Shown here piece by piece: positions 1-7,369 of a DNA stretch of 64,000 bases. The notes under the pieces were generated by a model. It was not told the origin of the DNA and searched no databases. It saw only the letters and a program-made list of their open reading frames with translations. The DNA is taken from NCBI GenBank assembly GCA_016707075.1, contig JADJII010000004.1:362820-426819 (forward strand), given 5' to 3'. The first letter of the stretch is position 1, and each line of letters starts with the position of its first letter. Source of the stretch: Egaibacter danicus (lineage in GTDB: Bacteria > Pseudomonadota > Gammaproteobacteria > Burkholderiales > Burkholderiaceae_C). The position numbers and the translations under genes are program-made.

Positions 1-83
1 CAGTCCTGAATTTGGGCTGATTTGCCGACAATGACCGTGTTAAGCTGATCGAGTAATGCGGTGAGCTTTTGTTGTGAGTTCAT
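1..83 (-). CDS. MoxR-family AAA ATPase, N-terminal fragment
   Basis: Reading leftwards from an ATG at 83-81, the 27 visible codons give MNSQQKLTALLDQLNTVIVG followed by KSAQIQD. This matches the start of MoxR-type AAA+ ATPases, where the segment ending in VIVGK precedes the region leading to Walker A. MoxR proteins act as chaperone-like ATPases, often beside DUF58 and transglutaminase-like genes, which would lie outside the window. Only the first helix region is present, so no catalytic motif can be checked. The start codon nearly touches that of the divergent gene at 87. Confidence 0.6.
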   Translation of the reverse strand, partial: MNSQQKLTALLDQLNTVIVGKSAQIQD

Positions 84-86
84 GGC

Positions 87-1079
87 ATGACGTTACCCGA
101 AAACTTGGAGACAGAGGTTAAGCGCGTGAACAAGACCGGATACTTTACTCACCCTGACTGCCGAAAACATGAAATGGGCAGGGGCCACCCCGAATGCCCC
201 GAGCGGCTGGATGCCATTGAAGACCGCCTGCTGATCAGCGGTGTCGGCGATGTGCTGGACCGGCGGGAGGCCCCGATGGCTCCCCTGGTAGACATTGAAC
301 TGGCGCACAGCCGCACACATGTTTACGCGATACGCGGCATGAGTGACAGCCTGAGGGAAGATATGCAGGCCGGTGGCCCGAGCCATGTTTACGTGGACCC
401 GGATACCGCGTTGAACGCCAGCAGTTGGGATGCGTTGCTGCGTGCTTCTGGTGCCGCTCTGGCGGCCACCGATGCCGTGATGGCGGGTGAACTGGAAAAT
501 GCCTTTTGCGCGGTGCGCCCGCCCGGACACCATGCCTGCCGCGATCATGCAATGGGCTTCTGCATTTTCAACAATGTGGCCATTGCCGCCAAATATGCGC
601 TGGAGCGCCATGGCCTGCAGCGGGTCGCCATCGTTGATTTTGATGTGCACCACGGCAACGGCACGGAGGACATTGTGGCGGGTGACGAGCGTATCCTGAT
701 GGTGAGCTTTTATCAGCACCCGTTCTATCCGTCTGGTGGCTCCCGGTCGGACGCCAGCAACCTGGTGAATCTGCCGGTGCCTGCTTACACAAAAGGCACG
801 CAAGTGCGCGAATTGATTGAGACCCACTGGTTGCCCCGTCTGGAAGCACACCGTCCGGAAATGATCTTCATCAGCGCCGGGTTTGACGCGCATCGTGAAG
901 ATGACCTGGGTCAGATGGGCCTGGTGGAGCAGGATTACGCGTGGATCACCCAGCGACTGAAAGAGGTGGCTGCCCGTCATGCAAAAAAACGCATCGTGTC
1001 CTGCCTGGAAGGGGGCTACAACCTCAGTGCATTGGGGCGCAGCGTGGAAGCACACGTCCGCGTTCTGGCTGATGTTTAA
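87..1079 (+). CDS. Histone deacetylase family protein (acetylpolyamine-type amidohydrolase)
   Basis: This 330-residue protein belongs to the arginase/deacetylase superfamily, zinc enzymes that remove acetyl groups from amines. Visible family motifs, in order, are HPECPERL near the N terminus, RPPGHHA, the zinc-binding DFDVHHGNGT, SFYQHPFYPSGG, AGFDAHREDDLG and the C-terminal LEGGYNLSALGRSV. The Asp-X-His and later Asp zinc ligands are all present, so it should be active. The first 13 residues are not typical of the family; a GTG at 126 gives a start closer to relatives (VNKTGYFTHPDC). The true substrate, for example acetylpolyamine, cannot be told from sequence. The mscS-like gene follows 15 bases downstream, probably co-transcribed. 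Confidence 0.9.
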   Translation: MTLPENLETEVKRVNKTGYFTHPDCRKHEMGRGHPECPERLDAIEDRLLISGVGDVLDRREAPMAPLVDIELAHSRTHVYAIRGMSDSLREDMQAGGPSHVYVDPDTALNASSWDALLRASGAALAATDAVMAGELENAFCAVRPPGHHACRDHAMGFCIFNNVAIAAKYALERHGLQRVAIVDFDVHHGNGTEDIVAGDERILMVSFYQHPFYPSGGSRSDASNLVNLPVPAYTKGTQVRELIETHWLPRLEAHRPEMIFISAGFDAHREDDLGQMGLVEQDYAWITQRLKEVAARHAKKRIVSCLEGGYNLSALGRSVEAHVRVLADV

Positions 1080-1094
1080 CGGTGGGTCGATCGA

Positions 1095-2369
1095 ATGACT
1101 GCGCCTCCCATCGAAGATTTTGGCGAGTGGCTGACGGCTTTGGGTCGCCCAACTACCTTGACTGAACTGACTGTTCTGCTGACATGCGTAGGACTGGCAT
1201 GGTGCGGAGTCTGGATTGCCCGTCGTGCTCTCAACTCCTCCAATCCGACATCCATCTGGTTTGGCCGGAAGATCATTGATGGTGTGATGTTTCCTCTGCT
1301 GTTGCTGTGCATGGCTTTTGGAGCAAAGGCTGTGCTGGTGCGTTGGGTGCCGCTGGTGGTTTTCAAGATTGCCATACCGGTACTGGTGTCCCTGGTGGTG
1401 ATCCGCGTGGGCGTCAAAGTGCTCCAGGTCGCGTTCCGTGAGGCTCCGGTCGTGCGGGTACTGGAGCGCACGATTTCCTGGGTGGCGTGGCTGGCGATGG
1501 TGTTGTGGGTCAGTGGCTTGCTGCCCATCCTGCTGGAGGAACTGGATCAAATCCAGTGGAAGGTGGGTGGTTCAATACTCTCGGTGCGCAACATCATCGA
1601 AGGTGCCCTGACTGCGGGCGCCGTACTGATCATCACGCTATGGATTTCTGCAGGTATCGAGTCGCGGTTGCTGCGAACAGCAACCGGCGGACAACTATCG
1701 CTTCGTAAGGCGGTGAGCAATGCCACACGTGCCTTGCTGATGTTCGTTGGCCTGCTACTGGCCCTTTCAGCAGTTGGAATCGATCTGACCGCGCTGTCGG
1801 TGCTGGGTGGTGCCATCGGGGTAGGCATTGGCTTCGGTTTGCAGAAAGTGGCAGCCAACTATGTTAGCGGGTTTGTGATTCTGGCCGAGCGCAGCGTGCG
1901 TATCGGTGACAACGTGAAAGTGGACAACTTTGAAGGTCTGATCACCGATATCAATGCCCGCTACACCGTGATCCGCTCACTCACGGGTCGTGAATCCATC
2001 GTTCCCAATGAGATGTTCATCACCCAGCGGGTAGAAAATCTTTCATTGATGGATCGCCAACTGTGGCAGTCCACGGTTGTGCTGGTGGCGTACGACAGCG
2101 ACGTCGACCTGGTTACCCGCCTGCTCGAATCAGCGGCGCTGGAGCATGAACGGGTATTGCGTGAGCCAGCACCCAACGCGGCGTTCTCCGCTTTCGGTAG
2201 TGACGGTCTGGAGTTCACGCTGGGCTATTGGATAACGGACCCGGAAAACGGGCAGCTGAACCTGCGCTCGCTGGTGAACCACTCCATCCTAAAAGCGCTG
2301 CGTAGCCATGGTATTCGCACGCCACCGCCGCAGCGACCCACGCAGCCGATGATTTCGGCAATGGACTAA
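1095..2369 (+). CDS. Small-conductance mechanosensitive channel, MscS family
   Basis: A 424-residue inner-membrane channel that would open under membrane tension to release solutes. About five hydrophobic segments precede the pore helix, which is clearly of MscS type: a Gly/Ala-rich run (VLGGAIGVGIGFGLQKVAAN) followed by the beta domain with GDNVKVDNFEGLITDI and the conserved PNEMFITQRVENLS. The protein is longer than E. coli MscS (286 residues) because of extra N-terminal membrane helices, common in the family. It sits 15 bases after the deacetylase-like gene and ends only 10 bases before the convergent dctM. Confidence 0.9.
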   Translation: MTAPPIEDFGEWLTALGRPTTLTELTVLLTCVGLAWCGVWIARRALNSSNPTSIWFGRKIIDGVMFPLLLLCMAFGAKAVLVRWVPLVVFKIAIPVLVSLVVIRVGVKVLQVAFREAPVVRVLERTISWVAWLAMVLWVSGLLPILLEELDQIQWKVGGSILSVRNIIEGALTAGAVLIITLWISAGIESRLLRTATGGQLSLRKAVSNATRALLMFVGLLLALSAVGIDLTALSVLGGAIGVGIGFGLQKVAANYVSGFVILAERSVRIGDNVKVDNFEGLITDINARYTVIRSLTGRESIVPNEMFITQRVENLSLMDRQLWQSTVVLVAYDSDVDLVTRLLESAALEHERVLREPAPNAAFSAFGSDGLEFTLGYWITDPENGQLNLRSLVNHSILKALRSHGIRTPPPQRPTQPMISAMD

Positions 2370-2379
2370 GAGTCCGAGC

Positions 2380-3672
2380 TTATTTCATCAGGGATGGTAG
2401 CCACAAGCTGAGGCCGGGGAAGGCAATGAGCAGCCCCAGCGTCAGCACCATGGACAAAACAAATGGCCAGCAGCCGCGAAAGATGCTGCCCAGCCCAACA
2501 CCTGGCAATAGTGAATTCAGTACAAACAGGTTCATGCCAACGGGCGGGGAAATCAGCCCGATCTGCACAATCATCACAATCAGCACACCAAACCAGACCG
2601 GATCAAAACCCAGCGCCGTGACGATAGGGAAGAACAGCGGAATGGTCAGCAATACCATAGTCAGTTCTTCCATCACGGTGCCCAGCAGCACATAGATCGC
2701 CATCATTGCGGCGATGATCATGATGGGCGACAGGCCCAGGTGCGTAATCCATTCCTTGAGGTCACCCGGCATGGTAGTGAAGTTCACAAAGTTGGCAAAA
2801 ATCGTCGCTGCAATCAGCAGGGTAAACAACATGGCTGTGGTGCGAGCCGATTCCACCAATACCTGAAACAGGATGGTCCAGGTCAGACGCCGCCGCGCCA
2901 GCGCAAACAGAAAGGCGCCAGCCGCACCAAATCCTGCACCCTCGGTTGCGGTGAAGATGCCGCCGTAGATGCCACCGAGCACCACCACGACCAGCAGAGC
3001 AACGCCCCAGATGCCGCGCAAGGCGCGCCAGCGATCTGGCCATGTTGTGCGCTCGCCGGGAGGTGCGTGCTCGGGGTCACGCCCGGTGACGATCCAGATG
3101 GTCAACATCAGCATGGAGGCCGAAATCAAACCCGGGATGACACCCGCTGCAAAAAGTTTTCCGATGTTGGTCTCGGTAACAATGCCGTAAATCACCATGA
3201 TGGTGCTGGGAGGAATCATGATGCCCAGCGTGCCGCCAGCTGCCATGACACCCGTGGACAGTGAGTCGCTGTATCCCATTCGTTTCATGGAGGGGTAAGC
3301 CACTTTGCTCATGGTGGCTGCCGTCGCGATGGACGATCCGCAGATGGCACCAAATCCAGCGCAGGCCGCTACTGTAGCGTGGGCCAGGCCGCCCCGCAGG
3401 TGACCAATGAACGCGTAGGCCGCCTGGAACAGTTCATGGGCGAGACCGGCGCGCGCGACAAAGTTGCCCATCAGGATGAACAGCGGAATGACAGACAGGG
3501 TGTACGCGAAGCCGGTTTCGTACACCACCTGCGCTGCACTGGCCATGGCCGGCTGCCAGCCACGTGTAAGACCAATGCCGGCTATGCCCACGATGCCCAT
3601 GGCAAAGGCCAACGGCACACGCAATAGCGCGAGTCCGAAAATGCAGGCAAATCCCAGTAGAGCTTCGGTCAT
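2380..3672 (-). CDS. dctM: TRAP transporter large permease subunit (DctM)
   Basis: The 430-residue, highly hydrophobic large membrane subunit of a tripartite ATP-independent periplasmic transporter, which imports an acidic solute using a sodium gradient. The start is the ATG at 3672, giving MTEALLGFACIFGLALLRVP; a longer in-frame extension lacks family resemblance and would overlap dctQ. DctM-type features include many transmembrane helices, a Gly-rich GAICGSSIATAATMSK segment and IGLISPPVGMNLFVLN near the C terminus. It overlaps the dctQ stop by four bases (ATGA), so the two are translationally coupled. The substrate is unknown. Confidence 0.92.
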   Translation of the reverse strand: MTEALLGFACIFGLALLRVPLAFAMGIVGIAGIGLTRGWQPAMASAAQVVYETGFAYTLSVIPLFILMGNFVARAGLAHELFQAAYAFIGHLRGGLAHATVAACAGFGAICGSSIATAATMSKVAYPSMKRMGYSDSLSTGVMAAGGTLGIMIPPSTIMVIYGIVTETNIGKLFAAGVIPGLISASMLMLTIWIVTGRDPEHAPPGERTTWPDRWRALRGIWGVALLVVVVLGGIYGGIFTATEGAGFGAAGAFLFALARRRLTWTILFQVLVESARTTAMLFTLLIAATIFANFVNFTTMPGDLKEWITHLGLSPIMIIAAMMAIYVLLGTVMEELTMVLLTIPLFFPIVTALGFDPVWFGVLIVMIVQIGLISPPVGMNLFVLNSLLPGVGLGSIFRGCWPFVLSMVLTLGLLIAFPGLSLWLPSLMK

Positions 3673-4154
3673 AAGGCCGCACCTTCGCCCTCTCCCAGTG
3701 CCTTGGGTGGCCTGGTAATCTGGGCAAGATGTACGAGTCCGGTCACACCGCACAACATGCTCATGCCATAGAGAAACGGGGCTTTGAGAATTTTCAGTTG
3801 GGCAGTCGTTTCGCCGCTCTCCAGAAACTGGTTGCCCGTTTGCCACATCAACCAGGCCAGCGCCAGCAAAGCGCCGCCGCACAAGGCGCTGACAACGACG
3901 GTTTGGATACGGCGAAGCAACGCGGGCAGATAGCCGTCCATGGAGTCAAAAACCACGTGCTCACCCCGCTGGGAAACCAACGGCAGTGCGCTGAAAATCA
4001 CGACAACCATCAGCAATTCGGTCAGTTCCAGCGACCCCGGAATCGAGTTGGACAGCAGCTTTCGGCCGGCAACATCGAAGAAGGTCAATGCCATGATGGC
4101 AAACAGGGCGGTGCCAGACAGCAGTCCGCACAGTGTTTCAAGCAATTTTTTCAA
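3669..4154 (-). CDS. dctQ: TRAP transporter small permease subunit (DctQ)
   Basis: Small four-helix membrane subunit linking DctM to the binding protein. Motifs include FDVAGRKLLSNSIPGSLELTE and a hydrophobic VVVIFSALPLVSQRGEHV, typical of DctQ. The frame has no ATG upstream of the conserved part. I prefer a TTG at 4154 (LKKLLETLCGLLSG) because a GGAAAGA ribosome-binding site lies about seven bases upstream. Another TTG at 4196 would begin right after the hairpin at 4203-4233 with no good ribosome site. It is coupled to dctM through an ATGA overlap. Confidence 0.82.
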   Translation of the reverse strand: MKKLLETLCGLLSGTALFAIMALTFFDVAGRKLLSNSIPGSLELTELLMVVVIFSALPLVSQRGEHVVFDSMDGYLPALLRRIQTVVVSALCGGALLALAWLMWQTGNQFLESGETTAQLKILKAPFLYGMSMLCGVTGLVHLAQITRPPKALGEGEGAAL

Positions 4155-4202
4155 GGAAGTCTTTCCAGTGTCGCCAATGTCAAACGCCTCGCACAAAACA
4201 AA

Positions 4203-4233
4203 AACGCGGCCTCATTGTGCATGAGGCCGCGTT
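4203..4233 (-). terminator. Intercistronic hairpin with T-run between dctP and dctQ
   Basis: A perfect 13-bp stem (arms 4203-4215 and 4221-4233, 5-base loop) is followed on the minus strand by a T-rich tract. It has the shape of an intrinsic terminator directly after dctP. In TRAP operons such a signal can make the binding protein more abundant than the membrane subunits by partial termination. That role is inferred. Confidence 0.75.
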
Positions 4234-4263
4234 GCTGCGAAACGCAGTCTGGTTGACGGCTAC

Positions 4264-5280
4264 CTATTTGGATGCTTTCGCTATTTCGGAGCGGAACTCA
4301 GTCAGCACCTTGGCGGCGTCCTTCAGACCTTTGGCTTCTGCATCCCTGACCCAGTTTTGCTCAAGTGCTGATACCTTGGCTTTTACATCAGACACAAATT
4401 TGGCATCGGCTTTGACGATTTGCACATTATTGGCTTGCATCAGGGCAATGCCACGACGGTCTACCCGGTCCCAGCCACGGCCATAGATACGTGCTGCGAC
4501 CTCTCCCGAGATTGCGTCCACGGCCTTCTTCTCGTCGGCGGTGAGCTTGTCATACTTGGCCTGATTCATCATGAAGACGAAGCTGGTGTTGTACAGGCCA
4601 CCGGGGAAGAACGTAGCGTGTTTGATGATCTTGTCGATCTTGAATGACTCGGTCGATTCGGCTGGGAACAGTGTGCCGTCCATCACGCCACCGGACAGCA
4701 ACTCATAAGAGTCCGTGGCGGGCTTGAGCGTGACATTCATGCCCAGCGATTTGGAGATCTCGTTGACCATACCTCCACCCACGCGAAATTTCAGCCCGGA
4801 CAGATCTTCCACCTTGATGATGGGGCGCTTGGTGTTGAACACAATCCCGGGTCCATGGGTGAAATAACTGATGACCTTCACACCCTGATGTTCGGTGCCA
4901 AACTGGGGGTATTTGGAGGCCACGCGATTGAAAGCGACCGAGATCGGCTCGGATGACTCCCCCAGAAATGGAAACTCGGCCATCTGCGTATAGACAAACC
5001 GGCCAGGCGTATAGCCGTGGACAGTGAACGAGATGTCCGCCAGGCCATTTTTGACCGCATCCAGTGTGCCTGGAGGTGCAGAAACACTGCGGGGAAGGAT
5101 GTTGCACTTCATCTTGCCGGATGTGTTTTTCTCCAGCAGGTCACACCATTCTTTTTGAGCCATGCTCAAAGTGTGGGATGGCGGTACCCAACTGGATGCT
5201 GTCAACACGGTCTGTGCAACGCTGGCGCCTGCAAACAGGGTGACGATGGTTGTGGTGACGGCTAGGGCGATTCGATTCAT
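4264..5280 (-). CDS. dctP: TRAP transporter periplasmic solute-binding protein (DctP)
   Basis: A 338-residue periplasmic receptor with a clear Sec signal peptide (MNRIALAVTTTIVTLFAGAS, cleavage near AQT). DctP-family marks are LKFRVGGGMVNEISKSLGMN, resembling the conserved LKGLKIRV segment with the substrate arginine, and the following GGVMDGTLFPAES. It is the first gene of dctPQM and is separated from dctQ by a hairpin. The variant with TVHGYTPGRF and AEFPFLG is common in beta-proteobacterial carboxylate receptors, but the ligand cannot be named. It is divergent from etfB across 317 bases holding two palindromes. Confidence 0.92.
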   Translation of the reverse strand: MNRIALAVTTTIVTLFAGASVAQTVLTASSWVPPSHTLSMAQKEWCDLLEKNTSGKMKCNILPRSVSAPPGTLDAVKNGLADISFTVHGYTPGRFVYTQMAEFPFLGESSEPISVAFNRVASKYPQFGTEHQGVKVISYFTHGPGIVFNTKRPIIKVEDLSGLKFRVGGGMVNEISKSLGMNVTLKPATDSYELLSGGVMDGTLFPAESTESFKIDKIIKHATFFPGGLYNTSFVFMMNQAKYDKLTADEKKAVDAISGEVAARIYGRGWDRVDRRGIALMQANNVQIVKADAKFVSDVKAKVSALEQNWVRDAEAKGLKDAAKVLTEFRSEIAKASK

Positions 5281-5370
5281 GGAAGGGACTCCTGGGTTGA
5301 TTGGGCGCGTACGCCTACCCCGCTGATGCTAATGGGTATTTCGTGGCATCTTTGTCCATGTTTACCCGAA

Positions 5371-5394
5371 TTAACCAACCTTGTGGTCGGTTAA
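5371..5394. promoter_or_regulatory. Operator-like palindrome in the dctP-etfB divergent region
   Basis: Arms TTAACCAACC (5371-5380) and GGTCGGTTAA (5385-5394) pair at 9 of 10 positions around a TTGT spacer. The size and symmetry suit a dimeric regulator, for example TetR family. No regulator gene lies beside it, so the protein is unknown. The rest of 5281-5597 holds no gene that I can support. Confidence 0.4.
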
Positions 5395-5442
5395 TTGTTG
5401 TCAGGCCGACAAAGGCAGCCTCAGCAGTTGCAGATAGGCTTG

Positions 5443-5467
5443 TATAATAAAAAAGCACGATCGTTCT
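5443..5467 (+). promoter_or_regulatory. etfB promoter -10 with overlapping palindromic operator
   Basis: A perfect TATAAT lies at 5443-5448, followed at 5454-5467 by AGCACGATCGTTCT, a 14-base palindrome with one mismatched pair. The operator would cover the likely transcription start of etfB-etfA. From memory it resembles sites of TetR-type fatty-acid degradation regulators (FadP-like) in beta-proteobacteria; that link is not proven here. No good -35 box is visible at standard spacing. Confidence 0.45.
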
Positions 5468-5597
5468 ATTTTGTGTTTTGATGCTGTCGCTTTAACTCGG
5501 TGCATTGTCGCTAAAGCGAACCTTGCACCTAGTGATGCCGCATAAAATTGACCGGTTCAGCCTTGCAACAGATCAACTATTCAATGGAGCCTCAACA

Positions 5598-6347
5598 ATG
5601 AAGGTCTTGGTACCCGTTAAACGCGTGGTGGACTACAACGTCAAAGTGCGCGTCAAGTCAGATGGTAGTGGCGTAGACATTGCCAACGTCAAGATGAGCA
5701 TGAACCCGTTTGACGAGATCGCCATTGAAGAAGCGGTTCGCCTGAAGGAAAAAGGCGTTGCGACTGAGGTGATCGCCGTTTCCTGTGGTGTCACGCAATG
5801 CCAGGAAACCTTGCGCACCGCCATGGCTATTGGTGCAGATCGCGCCATTCTGGTAGAAACCACAGATGAACTGCAGCCGCTGGCAGTCGCAAAACTGCTC
5901 AAGGCCCTGGTTGAAAAAGAACAGCCGGGTCTCGTGATTCTGGGCAAGCAAGCGATTGATGACGACTGCAACCAGACGGGCCAAATGCTGGCTGCTTTGT
6001 GCGACATGCCGCAAGCCACGTTCGCCAGCAAGGTTGAAGTGGTGGATGGCAAGGCCAAGGTCACGCGTGAAGTCGATGGCGGCTCGGAAACCATCTCGCT
6101 CACGCTGCCAGCCGTGATCACCACGGATTTGCGCCTGAACGAGCCGCGCTATGTGACGCTGCCCAATATCATGAAAGCCAAGAAGAAGCAGATGGACATT
6201 GTCAAGCCTGCGGATCTGGGCGTGGACGTGACGCCGCATATCAAGACCCTGAGCGTGAAAGAGCCACCCCAGCGTAGCGCCGGCATCAAAGTGCCTGACG
6301 TGGCCACACTGGTTGCCAAACTCAAGAACGAAGCCAAAGTAATCTAG
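5598..6347 (+). CDS. etfB: Electron transfer flavoprotein, beta subunit
   Basis: A 249-residue ETF beta subunit, which with EtfA carries electrons from acyl-CoA dehydrogenases to ETF:quinone oxidoreductase. The start at 5598 gives MKVLVPVKRVVDYNVKVRVK, the standard family N terminus, with GGAG about ten bases upstream; the longer frame from 5505 is leader. Visible marks are NPFDEIAIEEAVRLKE, the nucleotide-binding LGKQAIDDDCNQTGQMLA and the C-terminal RSAGIKVPDVATLVAKL. etfA starts 9 bases downstream and an acyl-CoA dehydrogenase follows, so the three probably share one role in beta-oxidation. Confidence 0.96.
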   Translation: MKVLVPVKRVVDYNVKVRVKSDGSGVDIANVKMSMNPFDEIAIEEAVRLKEKGVATEVIAVSCGVTQCQETLRTAMAIGADRAILVETTDELQPLAVAKLLKALVEKEQPGLVILGKQAIDDDCNQTGQMLAALCDMPQATFASKVEVVDGKAKVTREVDGGSETISLTLPAVITTDLRLNEPRYVTLPNIMKAKKKQMDIVKPADLGVDVTPHIKTLSVKEPPQRSAGIKVPDVATLVAKLKNEAKVI

Positions 6348-6356
6348 GACGACACC

Positions 6357-7288
6357 ATGACTGCACTCGTTATTGCTGAACACGACAATTCCTCCATCAA
6401 GCCGGCTACCCTGAACGTGGTGACCGCCGCCGTCCAGTGCGGTGGTGATGTGCATGTGCTGGTGGCTGGTGCCAGCGCGGGCGCCGCTGCGGCCGCTGCG
6501 GCACAGATATCAGGTGTCGCCAAGGTGTTGCACGTTGAAGACGCCGGCTTTGCACACGGGCTGGCTGAAAACATGGCTGCCCAGGTTCTGGCCATCGCCG
6601 CCGGTTACACCCACATCCTGTTTGCGGCTACAGCATCGGGCAAGAACATTGCGCCACGTGTTGCCGCCAAGCTCGACGTGGGACAAATCTCGGATATCAC
6701 CAAGGTGGACAGCCCTGACACCTTTGAGCGCCCGATTTACGCTGGCAATGCGATTGCCACCGTGCAGAGTCTGGATGCCACCAAGGTGGTCACCGTCCGC
6801 ACGACCGGTTTTGATCCTGCTGCTGCGAGTGGTGGTGCGGCATTGGTGGAGTCGCTGAGCGCGGTTGCAGCCAGCCCGAAAGCAACTTTCATTGGCAGTG
6901 AAATCGCCAGGAATGACCGTCCAGAACTGACTGCAGCCAAGATCATCGTCAGCGGCGGTCGTGCTTTGGGCTCCAGCGAAAAATTCACCGAAATCATGAC
7001 ACCCCTGGCCGACAAACTCGGTGCCGCCATGGGGGCATCCCGCGCGGCGGTGGATGCGGGTTACGCGCCCAACGACTGGCAAGTTGGCCAGACTGGCAAG
7101 ATCGTGGCGCCCCAGTTGTATGTGGCCTGCGGCATCAGCGGTGCCATTCAACACCTGGCCGGTATGAAGGATTCCAAGGTCATCGTTGCAATTAACAAAG
7201 ACCGGAAGCACCGATCTTTTCGGTGGCCGACTATGGACTGGAAGCGGATCTGTTCACGGCGGTACCGGAGTTGGTGGCCGCGCTGTAA
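6357..7288 (+). CDS. etfA: Electron transfer flavoprotein, alpha subunit (one-base frameshift near the end)
   Basis: ETF alpha subunit of about 310 residues, binding FAD in its C-terminal domain. The N-terminal half starts MTALVIAEHDNSSIKPATLN. The FAD domain shows SGGRALGSSEKF, the SRAAVDAGYAPNDWQVGQTG run and GISGAIQHLAGMKDSKVIVA followed by INKD. After INKD a single C is missing at about 7202 (CC where CCC is expected). Restoring it gives the usual PEAPIFSVADYGLEADLF ending and a TAA at 7286-7288; the uncorrected frame runs to 7295 with an unrelated tail. I treat this as a sequence error in an intact gene. Confidence 0.93.
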
Positions 7289-7311
7289 AGCCTGAACACC
7301 AATCGAACCCT

Positions 7312-7352
7312 TGCCGTTCTCCCAGGCCTTGTCCAGGATGAACGGCATTTTT
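7312..7352 (+). terminator. Intrinsic terminator-like hairpin after etfA
   Basis: Arms TGCCGTTC (7312-7319) and GAACGGCA (7340-7347) form an 8-bp stem closed by a 20-base loop and followed by five T. It lies between etfA and the acyl-CoA dehydrogenase, so read-through may be only partial. Confidence 0.5.
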
Positions 7353-7369
7353 GTATCTGGAGACAAGAA

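Noticed and set aside
93..1550. A 485-codon minus-strand open frame across the deacetylase and channel genes
   Set aside because: It lies antisense to two genes with strong family motifs and its translation has no recognisable domain; high GC content makes such shadows common.
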